DNA from: Caldicellulosiruptor saccharolyticus DSM 8903
GTDB taxonomy: Bacteria > Bacillota > Thermoanaerobacteria > Caldicellulosiruptorales > Caldicellulosiruptoraceae
Reading direction: 5' to 3'
Assembly (NCBI RefSeq): GCF_000016545.1
Contig: NC_009437.1
Coordinates: forward strand, 537,501 to 601,500
DNA: 64,000 nucleotides
This document shows, in pieces, positions 1-8,094 of this stretch. Below the pieces are notes generated by a model, which had not been told where the DNA came from, ran no database searches, and saw only the letters and a program-made list of their open reading frames with translations. The translations under genes and the position numbers were made by a program. Position 1 is the stretch's first letter; the number at the start of each line of letters is the position of its first letter.

Positions 1-1154
1 GGTACTCCGTTTTTCCACTTGCCCCGACGCAAGTTTTCTCTTTGTAAATATATGTTTATCTCTAAAACTTCTACAGATTGAAAATAACCACCGGAGTTTA
101 TTCTTATCTTTTCAATCATACTGTTTACGCTTTCTACAGCATTAGTAGTATAAATGTACTTTCTTAAATCTTCAGGATACCTCATATGTGCAAGATAGAA
201 CTCTGCTTTTTCGCAAATACCTTTTATGAATCGAGGATATTTTGAGGAGTATTGCTCACAAAGAAGTTTGAACTTTGAAATAGCTTCGTCAAAATCAGCA
301 GAGGAAGTTCTTAGTTTATCAAGCTCTTTGTTGAAAACGGAAGCATCATCTTTTGCCATATGTTTTCTGACATTGCGTTGAAGGTGAACAAAACATAGTT
401 GATGGTCGGCAAGGGGATAAGCGAGTCTAACAGCATCGATAATGCCTGGAAAATCATCGCTTACAACTATTAAGACTTTTTTAAGACCTCTTGTAATTAA
501 GTCGTCAAAGACTCTCATCCAATCGGCTTTGTTTTCTTTGCCGAAGAAAGTGTAGATACCGAAGATATCTTTTTTGCCTTCTAAATCAATGCCAAGCACG
601 ACATAGCAAGTAGCTTGTTTAACTTTTGAGTTATCTTTAATTTCGCAATGGTAACCGTCAATGATAAGAGCAAAAGCACTTTCAGGAAGTTCTCTTTGTT
701 TGAAAAGTTGAAGCTCGTTTTTAAGATCGTTTTTGATTTTTTCGATTTCGTCTTCAGAATAAGGCAGATTCATGCTTTTAAGAGTTTGGACAAGAGAACT
801 TTCTGAGTAACCATTGGCGACTAAAGACATGAGCAGGTCAGTGTATGAGCTGTCAACCCTTTTGTAGCGGTCAGGGAGAATGGAAGGTCGAAAGTTACCA
901 GAGCGTGTGCGAGGAACAGAAATTTCAAGGCTGCCAACAGGTGTTGCAAGTTTTCTGCCGTAAAAACCATTGCCTTTATCGTTTTCGTTTTTAGCAAGGT
1001 AAACAGTTCTTTCTGATAACATAAAGCAATCGAGCAAGTTTTCCAAAAGCTGTTTTAAAGCTGGGCGAGTAGGATCATCTTTGGAGCAATACATATTTAA
1101 TACTTGCTCGATAGCCATATTTTTAGCGGTTTCAAAAATTTCATTTTTCTCCAT
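1..1154 (-). CDS. IS256-family (mutator-type) transposase, C-terminus cut by window edge
   Basis: The minus strand reads open from an ATG at 1154 to the window edge (about 384 codons). A G-rich ribosome site lies just upstream of the ATG. The protein has the layout of IS256/MULE DDE transposases: a first Asp in LIIDGYHCEI, a second in VVSDDFPGI, a histidine-rich QLCFVHLQRN segment, and a final Glu in TNAVESVNSMIEK. Family proteins are about 400 residues, so only a short C-terminal piece should be missing to the left. It catalyses cut or copy transposition of its element. No frameshift or stop is seen, so the gene may be active. Confidence 0.93.
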   Translation of the reverse strand, partial: MEKNEIFETAKNMAIEQVLNMYCSKDDPTRPALKQLLENLLDCFMLSERTVYLAKNENDKGNGFYGRKLATPVGSLEISVPRTRSGNFRPSILPDRYKRVDSSYTDLLMSLVANGYSESSLVQTLKSMNLPYSEDEIEKIKNDLKNELQLFKQRELPESAFALIIDGYHCEIKDNSKVKQATCYVVLGIDLEGKKDIFGIYTFFGKENKADWMRVFDDLITRGLKKVLIVVSDDFPGIIDAVRLAYPLADHQLCFVHLQRNVRKHMAKDDASVFNKELDKLRTSSADFDEAISKFKLLCEQYSSKYPRFIKGICEKAEFYLAHMRYPEDLRKYIYTTNAVESVNSMIEKIRINSGGYFQSVEVLEINIYLQRENLRRGKWKNGV

Positions 1155-1215
1155 AATCGTGAGCCCCCCTTTGGTGATTATTTCAACACTAATTATACAG
1201 TGGACACAATTTTAT
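1..1215 (-). mobile_element. IS256-family insertion sequence, right part
   Basis: The element contains the transposase above and ends near 1205-1220, in the AT-rich segment holding TGGACACAATTTTATTTTA. Immediately to the right, an IS110-type reading frame starts in mid-protein, so the element is inserted in that gene. The exact terminal inverted repeat and the target duplication cannot be checked because the other end is outside the window. Confidence 0.75.
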
Positions 1216-1222
1216 TTTAACT

Positions 1223-1612
1223 CCCGCAGTTGGCTTTATTTCTGAGGTTGGAGATATAAAGAGGTATGAGGATGCGAGACAGATACAGAAATTGGCGGGA
1301 CTCAATATAGTTGAGAATAGTTCTGGTAAGTACAAGGGTCAGACGTGTATAAGTAAAAGAGGGCGAGGGAGGCTCAGAAGTAGCTTGTTCAAGGCCATGA
1401 TTACAATAGTAGCAAAGAATGAAGAATTTAAGCAGCTGCACAGGTATTACACCACGCGAGAGAACAATCCCTTGAAGAAGAAGCAATCATTAATAGCACT
1501 GTGTTGTAAATTGATAAGGGTATTTTATGCGATTTTGAAAAAAGGCGTAAAGTATGATGGGAACAAGATGTTGAGCGATATAAAGAGAGAGGCTTTAGCA
1601 AGGACAGCGTGA
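1223..1612 (+). pseudogene. IS110-family transposase, 3' part, interrupted by IS256
   Basis: The frame runs open from 1223 to a TGA at 1612 and begins mid-domain with PAVGFISEVGDIKRYEDA. This is the helix-hairpin-helix-like start of the C-terminal Transposase_20 domain of IS110/IS1111 enzymes. It continues through QKLAGLNIVENSSGKY and RGRGRLRSSLF, which match the family pattern around its catalytic serine region. The N-terminal RuvC-like (DEDD) half is absent here and would lie beyond the IS256 insertion. Around 130 of roughly 400 residues remain, so this copy cannot act alone. The ATG at 1292 is internal, not a start. Confidence 0.85.
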
Positions 1613-2180
1613 AGTGAAGTGAGAAAAATTGCTTGAACATTCTTAATTTAAAGCAGGAGAAATAGTTTGAGTGATTCACATCTTGAGGGGGTAAAGAAAT
1701 TCTTAGCTTTGCGAGGAGATTAAGTCATGTCGAGTAGCAAAGCGCCCCTTTTGGTAGGAGTTCACATCTTAAACAATGTATAGAGAGTAACAAGTGAAGA
1801 AAGAAGGATAAAATGATTCTTTATAAAAAGTAAGTAGATTGGAAAATGTGAGCGGGTGGTCAGAGTACATCCCCATACGGGCGAAGACCCTGCATACGAG
1901 CATAACTGACGTCCACGCCATGGTAGATGGGACGAGGGAATTGAGGGCAAGTGAGAAAAGACCCTGAGAGACATGAGAGGGTAAACGCCATGGTTATTGT
2001 GGATAAATACCCGCCGTAATATGGTAGAATAACAAGATAAATACAAGATGGAGGCCAATTCTAAGTTGGGCATGGTAGAATAAAGCAATAATAACAATAT
2101 CAAGAACAAAATTGTTTGTTTCGATAACGAAATTTAAAGAAACCGTGAGATATTTTGAGAAAATCAAAGGTATATTGAGA
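1613..2180 (+). ncRNA. Candidate IS110/IS1111 bridge-RNA region (3' non-coding end)
   Basis: About 570 bases follow the transposase with no credible gene. IS1111-type elements carry their bridge RNA downstream of the transposase, which fits this placement. Two parallel modules are visible. One runs from AAGACCCTGCATACGAG (about 1884) to CGCCATGGT (about 1916). The other runs from AAGACCCTGAGAG (about 1958) to CGCCATGGT (about 1985). The second contains an ACCCT/AGGGT hairpin. Two similar segments are what a donor loop and a target loop could look like. The exact RNA ends and the element boundary are inferred, not seen. Confidence 0.4.
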
Positions 2181-2193
2181 GAGGGATGTAAAC
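2181..2193 (+). repeat. Truncated CRISPR repeat (13 nt) at leader side
   Basis: GAGGGATGTAAAC equals the last 13 bases of the array repeat and is followed by a 37-base spacer-sized segment (2194-2230) before the first full repeat. The bases to its left do not match the repeat. A repeat therefore appears to have been cut, most simply by insertion of the IS110 element or by an adjacent deletion. The region 2094-2180 could be IS end or residual leader; neither can be proven here. Confidence 0.7.
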
Positions 2194-2230
2194 ATTGTTT
2201 GGGTCCTCCGATTTAGAGCCGATTGAGCCG

Positions 2231-3902
2231 GTCTTATCTGAACTATGAGGGATGTAAACTTGCATAACTAGTGGGATCATTAATCGGCTCTATAATAGTC
2301 TTATCTGAACTATGAGGGATGTAAACGGCAATGTGGTCCAAGGTAGAAAGGCGGAAGCTGGGGTCTTATCTGAACTATGAGGGATGTAAACGTTTTAAAA
2401 CTGTTAGTGCTTCTTCAATGTCTTTTAAGTCTTATCTGAACTATGAGGGATGTAAACCATGCCCAAAGAATTTATAAAGACATCAAAGAACAGTCTTATC
2501 TGAACTATGAGGGATGTAAACCTTTGCCCCGCTACTGTAGTCCACGTGGGTGTTGCCTGTCTTATCTGAACTATGAGGGATGTAAACTCAACAAGTATTA
2601 CATAGCCAGCTTCTCTTATTTCTGTCTTATCTGAACTATGAGGGATGTAAACTCTATGATATAAACTCCATCTTCTTTAAGTCTCCATGTCTTATCTGAA
2701 CTATGAGGGATGTAAACTTTGGCCGATGGTGTAGCAACTTGGGCGGAGTTGGTGGTCTTATCTGAACTATGAGGGATGTAAACAAGAAGAGATAAAAGAT
2801 TAAGCAGTAAGAACTCTTGTTGTCTTATCTGAACTATGAGGGATGTAAACGAAGCAAGGGAAAATATAAGGCGTTCTTGGGAATACATGGTCTTATCTGA
2901 ACTATGAGGGATGTAAACTATTGACAATGTGCTAAAAGCTGTGCTGGATGCTTTGTCTTATCTGAACTATGAGGGATGTAAACGAAGCAGTTAAAGTTTT
3001 ACAAATGGCTTTATAGAGAGGTCTTATCTGAACTATGAGGGATGTAAACATTTTTTCAGCCATTCTCATTTTCAATCCCTCCTCCGTCTTATCTGAACTA
3101 TGAGGGATGTAAACGACTGGTATTAGTGACAATGACTATATTGGTAGTTCGTCTTATCTGAACTATGAGGGATGTAAACGTTCTTGTCACAAATTGGACT
3201 GAGTTTGTAAATACTTGTCTTATCTGAACTATGAGGGATGTAAACAAGAGTCTATAAAATCAGATTTTCCAAACACTCCAGTCTTATCTGAACTATGAGG
3301 GATGTAAACTCTGACATGATTATTAATTACTCATGGTACGCTAAAGTCTTATCTGAACTATGAGGGATGTAAACATCGGTTGGGCAATTTTAGGTTTGAC
3401 GACAGTTGCAACTTGTCTTATCTGAACTATGAGGGATGTAAACATGACGCCCTGTGCGTGAAGAATTAACTCTGTGCGGGTCTTATCTGAACTATGAGGG
3501 ATGTAAACTATGGTTATTGGGCTTGGGTATGTTTTGTTGTAAGTAGTCTTATCTGAACTATGAGGGATGTAAACGTGCAATTTGATAAGCTTTCATGTTT
3601 TGCTCTGGGTTGTCTTATCTGAACTATGAGGGATGTAAACGTCTAACACGTCTGCAACAGAACAGAGCTGAAACGCGTCTTATCTGAACTATGAGGGATG
3701 TAAACTGCTAAATACTGCTGTGCCAAGCTTTTGCAGCCTTCGTCTTATCTGAACTATGAAGGATGTAAACTCTGGAGGAGCTCGTCCCTCACAAGATCGT
3801 ATGCCTGGGTCTTATCTGAACTATGAGGGATGTAAACAAGGGGGTGTTGGAAAAACTACTATTGCACTTGCACGTTTTATCTAAACTATGAGGGATGTAA
3901 AC
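2231..3902 (+). CRISPR. CRISPR array, 26 full 29-nt repeats, 25 spacers of 35-40 nt
   Basis: Repeats start at 2231, 2298, 2363, 2429, 2493, 2559, 2624, 2689, 2755, 2822, 2890, 2955, 3021, 3086, 3151, 3217, 3281, 3346, 3415, 3480, 3546, 3612, 3677, 3742, 3809 and 3874. The unit begins GTCTTATCTGAACTATGAG and ends GGATGTAAAC. The repeat at 3742 has one change (GAAGG for GAGGG) and the last one at 3874 starts GTTTTATCTAAAC. Degeneration on the right, and an ATGTAAAC end similar to the ATTGAAAC crRNA handle of I-B/III repeats, put the leader on the left and transcription on the plus strand. Several spacers read as protein-coding phage or plasmid sequence (see findings). Short open frames across the array are artefacts of the repeats. 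Confidence 0.98.
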
Positions 3903-4004
3903 GTAGCGAACAGCTGTTAATGATAAAATAAAATCATCAGAAATGACATCAAAAATTCCCCACCTGCTACTTAATGTGAAGCCTTATGTAATAGTATAGA
4001 ATAA

Positions 4005-4676
4005 AAAATTAGGTATATAGGAATTTTTATACTTTTTGCAAAGGAACTTTTGATTGAAGGAATCAAGGGCAATGGTATCAAACTCTCTAACAAGCAGTTT
4101 AGTGAAGTTTATGAAGCATATAAACAATTAGCAAAGCAGATGGGATTTGAAAATGTACCTGAAATATAGGTAATTGAGTCAGGTGGATTTTTGAATGCCT
4201 TTGCTATGCGGTTTATTGGAAGAGATTTTGTAGTTGTTTATTCTGGTATTCTGGAGCTTGCATATAAGGGAAGTCTTGATGAAGTAAAGTTCATACTTGC
4301 ACATGAACTTGGGCATCTTAAAGCAAACCATCTTAAGCATAGGCTGATACAATTTGGTTTAATGTTACCTTTTTTAGGTCAAGCATGTTTGAGAGCTTGC
4401 GAATATACTGCTGATAGATATGGAGCTTATTTTTCACTAAATGGTGCTTTAAAGGGCTTGATTTTATTAGCAGCAGGCAAGGAGTTGTATAGAAATGTAG
4501 TATTAGAAGAGTTTTTAAAACAGGCAGAAGAAGAAAGAAGCTTTTGGATAAGTTTTGCAGAACTTCTTGCTTCTCATCCTCATTTGACAAGCAGGATTCA
4601 AGCAATTAAGGATTTTGTTAAAACTTTAAAACCCTCTAATTCTCTCTCTGAAGTTTATAATTTTGAATCTGTTTAA
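4005..4676 (+). pseudogene. M48-family zinc metallopeptidase with internal TAG stop
   Basis: One frame runs from the stop at 4002 to 4676. It reads KELLIEGIKGNGIKLSNKQ, then GFENVPEI, a TAG at 4167-4169, then VIESGGFLNAFAMRF. The catalytic zinc motif HELGH follows the stop, and EYTADRYGAYF supplies the third ligand region. Conserved M48 (HtpX/Ste24-like) proteins have PxxYVxxS...NAFA here, so the TAG most simply replaces a Tyr codon. The N-terminus is also short, since family members usually have another 30 or more residues and often membrane segments. A TTG at 4191 could restart translation of the catalytic half (161 residues), but no clear ribosome site is seen. Confidence 0.8.
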
Positions 4677-4958
4677 GCAGTTGGGCTCCAAGAGTAGTTT
4701 TATTGAATGGAGCGTAAATTGAATACATGAGTGTGCCAAAAATTAAACTTGAATTTGGCACATACAGCAAAGAACAATATGATAACCACATAGGAAACTA
4801 AAATATAGAAAAATAAAAAGTGCCTCTTTTTGATATTCACGAAAATGGTCTTAAAAGCATAAGTTTGCCTTTTACAAAATTGAAAATTACTAAATAATTT
4901 ATTACAAAAGAGATATAAATTGGCAAACAATATCAATTTTTATGAACAAAACTCAAAA
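4677..4958. other. Gap without a recognisable gene
   Basis: AT-rich spacer between the peptidase pseudogene and the lone repeat. A 78-codon minus-strand frame at 4700-4936 has low-complexity hydrophobic composition, no ribosome site and no family resemblance, so it is not called. Nothing else is supported. Confidence 0.5.
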
Positions 4959-4987
4959 GTTATATCTGAACTATGAGAAGTGTAAAT
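4959..4987 (+). repeat. Solitary degenerate CRISPR repeat upstream of the cas operon
   Basis: This 29-base segment matches the array repeat at 23 of 29 positions. It includes an uninterrupted TATCTGAACTATGAG (4963-4977) and TGTAAA (4981-4986). It has the same orientation as the array, lies 1056 bases past its last repeat and about 160 bases before the cas promoter. No neighbouring repeat at spacer distance is visible. It may be a relic of a longer array or a retained processing or regulatory site; the sequence does not decide. Confidence 0.8.
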
Positions 4988-5145
4988 AGGATTAAGTGAA
5001 TAGGGGGCAAATCTATATCCATTTTATTGGAAATTTATAAGATGCAAACAATTTCAAATATACAGATTAATGGGATGTTCAAAAGACTTTGCTTGTGGAG
5101 TAAATTAGCTAAAAAATTATTTCACAAAAAGGATTTTGTAAATTA

Positions 5146-5174
5146 TTGTCGAAATATTTATATAACAGTATAAT
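5146..5174 (+). promoter_or_regulatory. Promoter of the type III cas operon
   Basis: A -35-like TTGTCG (5146-5151), a 17-base spacer and a perfect TATAAT (5169-5174) precede the first cas gene. The predicted start near 5181 leaves a very short leader holding the AAGGAGG ribosome site at 5189-5195. All six genes downstream are tightly packed on the same strand. Confidence 0.7.
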
Positions 5175-5206
5175 TTGTGAATTTGAATAAGGAGGATTTG
5201 GAGATA

Positions 5207-6562
5207 GTGAATAGTAATAAGATTTTGTTTATAACAGTTGGGACTAATCCTTTACCTGCCTATGTAGTAGCAAAATATTTTAAAGATAGTTTCAATAATG
5301 TAGTTTTGATTTCATCTGAAGAGAATAGAAATATCTATCAAGCTGGTACTAGAGCATATGCAGAAAAGATAAGGGATACTTTAGAAACCAACGTTGAAAA
5401 ATATCACATTATTTCCCTTTCAAATGTTGCTAATCCTGCTGAAATTAAAAGAGATTTAAAGAAACGGCTTGAAAGCAATGATATATTATTTTCAAAAGAC
5501 GATATTCAAAAAGTTCATTTGAACTATACAGGTGGTACAAAAATAATGGCTGTTGCAGTTTATAATTTTTTGAAAGAAGAGTATGGAGACAAATTTGAAT
5601 CTTCATATCTAGATGCAAGAAGTTATAAGCTGATTTTAGAGGATGGCACTGTTGAACCTACTTTTGAGGATTTAAGGGAAAAAGTAAAGATTGATATAGA
5701 GACATTGTTAAAGCTCCATCTTTACGAAGTGAAAAGAATTGAAAGTGACGAAAAATATAAAAAAGCTTTTGGAGAAAAATATTATTCTGAAATAATTAGC
5801 GAAATAGAAAAGATAGTAAATGATGACGACAAAAGAGGAAAATATTTAGAATGGACAAACAAATATTTCAGAAAAGTATTTAGATATAAAGATGAAAGTA
5901 ACAAAGAGAAACTGATAACAACTCCAACGAAATTATCAGAACATTTAAACAAAGAAGAAAATAAGAAACTAATTGAGGATTTTGAAAGTCTTACTCCTGA
6001 GTTTATATGGGATTTATTAGATAAATTCCCTGATGGTAAAAAAATAATAACACAGAGAGGTAAGTTGTGGGTACCATATAGAGATTCAACCAAAAATAAA
6101 ATAGAGGATACAATAAAGTTTTTGGATGGCGAATGGTTAGAACTTTATGTTTATAATCAAATAAAGGACCAACTAATAAAAAAGGGTTTACTACAAAAAG
6201 GAAATTTTGGACGTTCGATTATTGCTGTTAAAAGTAAGGAGGATGGGAAAGAGTTCGAAATGGATATATTTATAATTTATGGCTATCAACTGATAGGTAT
6301 TTCTATTACAACTTCAACTGAAAGGCATATTTGCAAATCGAAAGGTTTTGAAGTGATTCACCGTGCACGCCAGATTGGAGGCGATGAGAGCAGGGCTATT
6401 TTGGTTACAGGCTATAAAGACCCTGAAAACCCTAAAAGTCCTAAGGATTTAGAAGAGGATTTGAGCTATGAAACGGGAGCTTCAACAGGAAAAATAATTG
6501 TCTTTGGACCAGAAGACTGGAAAGATATAGGGCAAAAAATTCTACGGGAGGTTTTTTCATAA
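5207..6562 (+). CDS. Card1/Can2-like CARF-nuclease (CRISPR ancillary effector)
   Basis: 451 residues from GTG 5207, chosen because AAGGAGG ends 11 bases upstream; an earlier GTG at 5177 would lie before that site. The N-terminal CARF domain shows FITVGTNPLPAY (about 8-19) and the ligand motif NYTGGTKIM (about 106-114). The C-terminal DUF1887/PD-(D/E)XK-like part shows GEWLE (about 308), EMDIF (about 351) and a FEVIHRARQIGGDESRA helix. In relatives a cyclic tetra-adenylate made by Cas10 switches on nuclease activity. The strand that usually carries the catalytic E/CxK reads GISITTSTER, so catalysis may be altered. It is first in the operon, and its stop overlaps the cas10 start by one base. 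Confidence 0.85.
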   Translation: MNSNKILFITVGTNPLPAYVVAKYFKDSFNNVVLISSEENRNIYQAGTRAYAEKIRDTLETNVEKYHIISLSNVANPAEIKRDLKKRLESNDILFSKDDIQKVHLNYTGGTKIMAVAVYNFLKEEYGDKFESSYLDARSYKLILEDGTVEPTFEDLREKVKIDIETLLKLHLYEVKRIESDEKYKKAFGEKYYSEIISEIEKIVNDDDKRGKYLEWTNKYFRKVFRYKDESNKEKLITTPTKLSEHLNKEENKKLIEDFESLTPEFIWDLLDKFPDGKKIITQRGKLWVPYRDSTKNKIEDTIKFLDGEWLELYVYNQIKDQLIKKGLLQKGNFGRSIIAVKSKEDGKEFEMDIFIIYGYQLIGISITTSTERHICKSKGFEVIHRARQIGGDESRAILVTGYKDPENPKSPKDLEEDLSYETGASTGKIIVFGPEDWKDIGQKILREVFS

Positions 6563-8094
6563 TGGGCAAAAGTGTTTGTGCAGTTCTAATTGATACTGTG
6601 TCAATTCAGGAATATATATTTTCAAGCAATAAATTGAAAGAAAATATGGGGGCTTCATATATTGTAGACAATATTTTCAAAGAACACTTAAAAAGCACAC
6701 TGCAAAAAATATTCTCAATTCAAAATTTAAACATAAATGAATGGAAAGAGAAGCCAGGCGTTTATACAATATTTCATCCAGATGTAAAATTTGAAATTGG
6801 ATATATTGGTGGAGGGAATGCTCTGATATTATTCAAGGCTAAAGAAAAAATAAAGGAATTTATAGAAATTTTTTCAAAGACTTTATTAGAAATAGCTCCT
6901 GGACTTAAAACAGCTTATAGCATTTCTGAAGAGTTTGATTTAGATGAATTTTCCAAATCATTGAAGAAACTGAGAGATAATTTAATAAGGAACAAAAACA
7001 GGTTTTTCCCAATAACTACAATAGCAAAATATGGTTTTACAGCTGACTGTCCTCATACAGACGGAGCTGCAGATTTTTTAGAAAAGGATAGTAAATTTAT
7101 TTCTGGCGAATCAATGGCAAAACTTAATATGGCTGAAACTGCTAGGAATAATTTTAGAGATACTTATATAAGCAAAGAATTTACGAATAAATATACGTTC
7201 ACATATAATATAGACGATTTAACAACAAAAAAGGGGTTACTAAATTATATTGCAATAGTCCATATTGATGGCAATAAAATGGGTGAAAAAAGTGGTAGAT
7301 GTGGTTCCTTAAAAGAAATCAGATTATTTTCCAAAGAAGTTGAAGAAAGCTCTTCAGAAGCTTTTAAGAAGATGATATCAGAACTTATTGACAAAATTGA
7401 AGAAGGTGTGGTTTCTGAAAAAAGTGGTTTTTATCTTAAAAAAACTTTGGAAGATGGCAAAGAGAAAGTGATTCTTCCTGTAATACCCATTATTAGAGCA
7501 GGTGATGAGGTTACTTTTATTTCTGACGGAAGATTAGGGATATGGTTAGCAGAAGTATACCTCAAAGATTATATCAATAAAAAGGTGTTAGGTGAGAAAT
7601 TATCAGCATGTGCTGGTGTAGGTATATTCAAATCAAAATATCCTTTTTACAGAGCCTATATTTTGACAGAAGAAGTTTTAAAAAGAGCTAAAAAAGCATC
7701 AAGAGGAAAAGAAAACTCTTCTTATTTAGACTTTTTTATATCTTCTCGTGGTGTTAGTGGAGACCTTGAAAACATTTTAAAAAAATATTTTAAAGGAGAA
7801 GAAGGCGATTTGCATTATGGACCTTATAGAGTTGATAATGACAAAGAATGTAACTCAGTTAAAAATCTGAAAAATATTATTAAAGAATTTAAGAGATATC
7901 CTAAGAATAAGCTCATGAAGTTAAGAGAAGTATTGTTTGAGAAGAAAGAGATGGGAGAAATGTTTTTAGAAGAGTTAAAAGCTAGTAAACAGATAAAATT
8001 AAATAACCTTCCCAAAAGTTTATGGGATAACAACCAAACACCTTATTTTGATGCAATTGAACTTGTTGATTTTTATCCGGAGGGATTATTATGA
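6562..8094 (+). CDS. cas10: Cas10-type large subunit without HD domain (type III-D-like)
   Basis: 510 residues, shorter than usual Cas10 (700-1000). It starts directly with the first palm domain (SIQEYIFSSNKLKENMGAS about 14-32, and YIGGGNALILF about 81-91). The second palm carries HIDGNKMGEK (about 234) and RAGDEVTFI (about 312), where AGDE stands in for the GGDD cyclase motif and keeps both acidic residues. A CAGVGIFKSKYPF strand-turn and a helical C-terminal domain follow. No N-terminal HD nuclease is present. The likely role is target-RNA-triggered cyclic oligoadenylate synthesis feeding the upstream CARF protein. It overlaps csx10 by four bases (ATGA). Confidence 0.88.
   Translation: MGKSVCAVLIDTVSIQEYIFSSNKLKENMGASYIVDNIFKEHLKSTLQKIFSIQNLNINEWKEKPGVYTIFHPDVKFEIGYIGGGNALILFKAKEKIKEFIEIFSKTLLEIAPGLKTAYSISEEFDLDEFSKSLKKLRDNLIRNKNRFFPITTIAKYGFTADCPHTDGAADFLEKDSKFISGESMAKLNMAETARNNFRDTYISKEFTNKYTFTYNIDDLTTKKGLLNYIAIVHIDGNKMGEKSGRCGSLKEIRLFSKEVEESSSEAFKKMISELIDKIEEGVVSEKSGFYLKKTLEDGKEKVILPVIPIIRAGDEVTFISDGRLGIWLAEVYLKDYINKKVLGEKLSACAGVGIFKSKYPFYRAYILTEEVLKRAKKASRGKENSSYLDFFISSRGVSGDLENILKKYFKGEEGDLHYGPYRVDNDKECNSVKNLKNIIKEFKRYPKNKLMKLREVLFEKKEMGEMFLEELKASKQIKLNNLPKSLWDNNQTPYFDAIELVDFYPEGLL

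Noticed and set aside
1217-2109. Minus-strand frames opposite the IS110 remnant and its non-coding end
   Set aside because: They are shadows of the transposase frame or of structured non-coding DNA without ribosome sites.
3115-3150. Spacer that could encode a dUTPase-like DNDYIG segment
   Set aside because: The match is too short and lacks the neighbouring dUTPase motif residues.
2443-3580. Open frames with repeated YIPHSSDKT or TSLIVQIRQ segments
   Set aside because: They are translations of the CRISPR repeats and spacers, not genes.
2181-3902. Self-targeting spacers against genes in this window
   Set aside because: Spacers were compared by eye with the annotated genes and no clear match was noticed; a proper search was not possible.
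4700-4936. 78-codon minus-strand frame after the M48 pseudogene
   Set aside because: No ribosome site, low-complexity AT-rich translation, no recognisable family.
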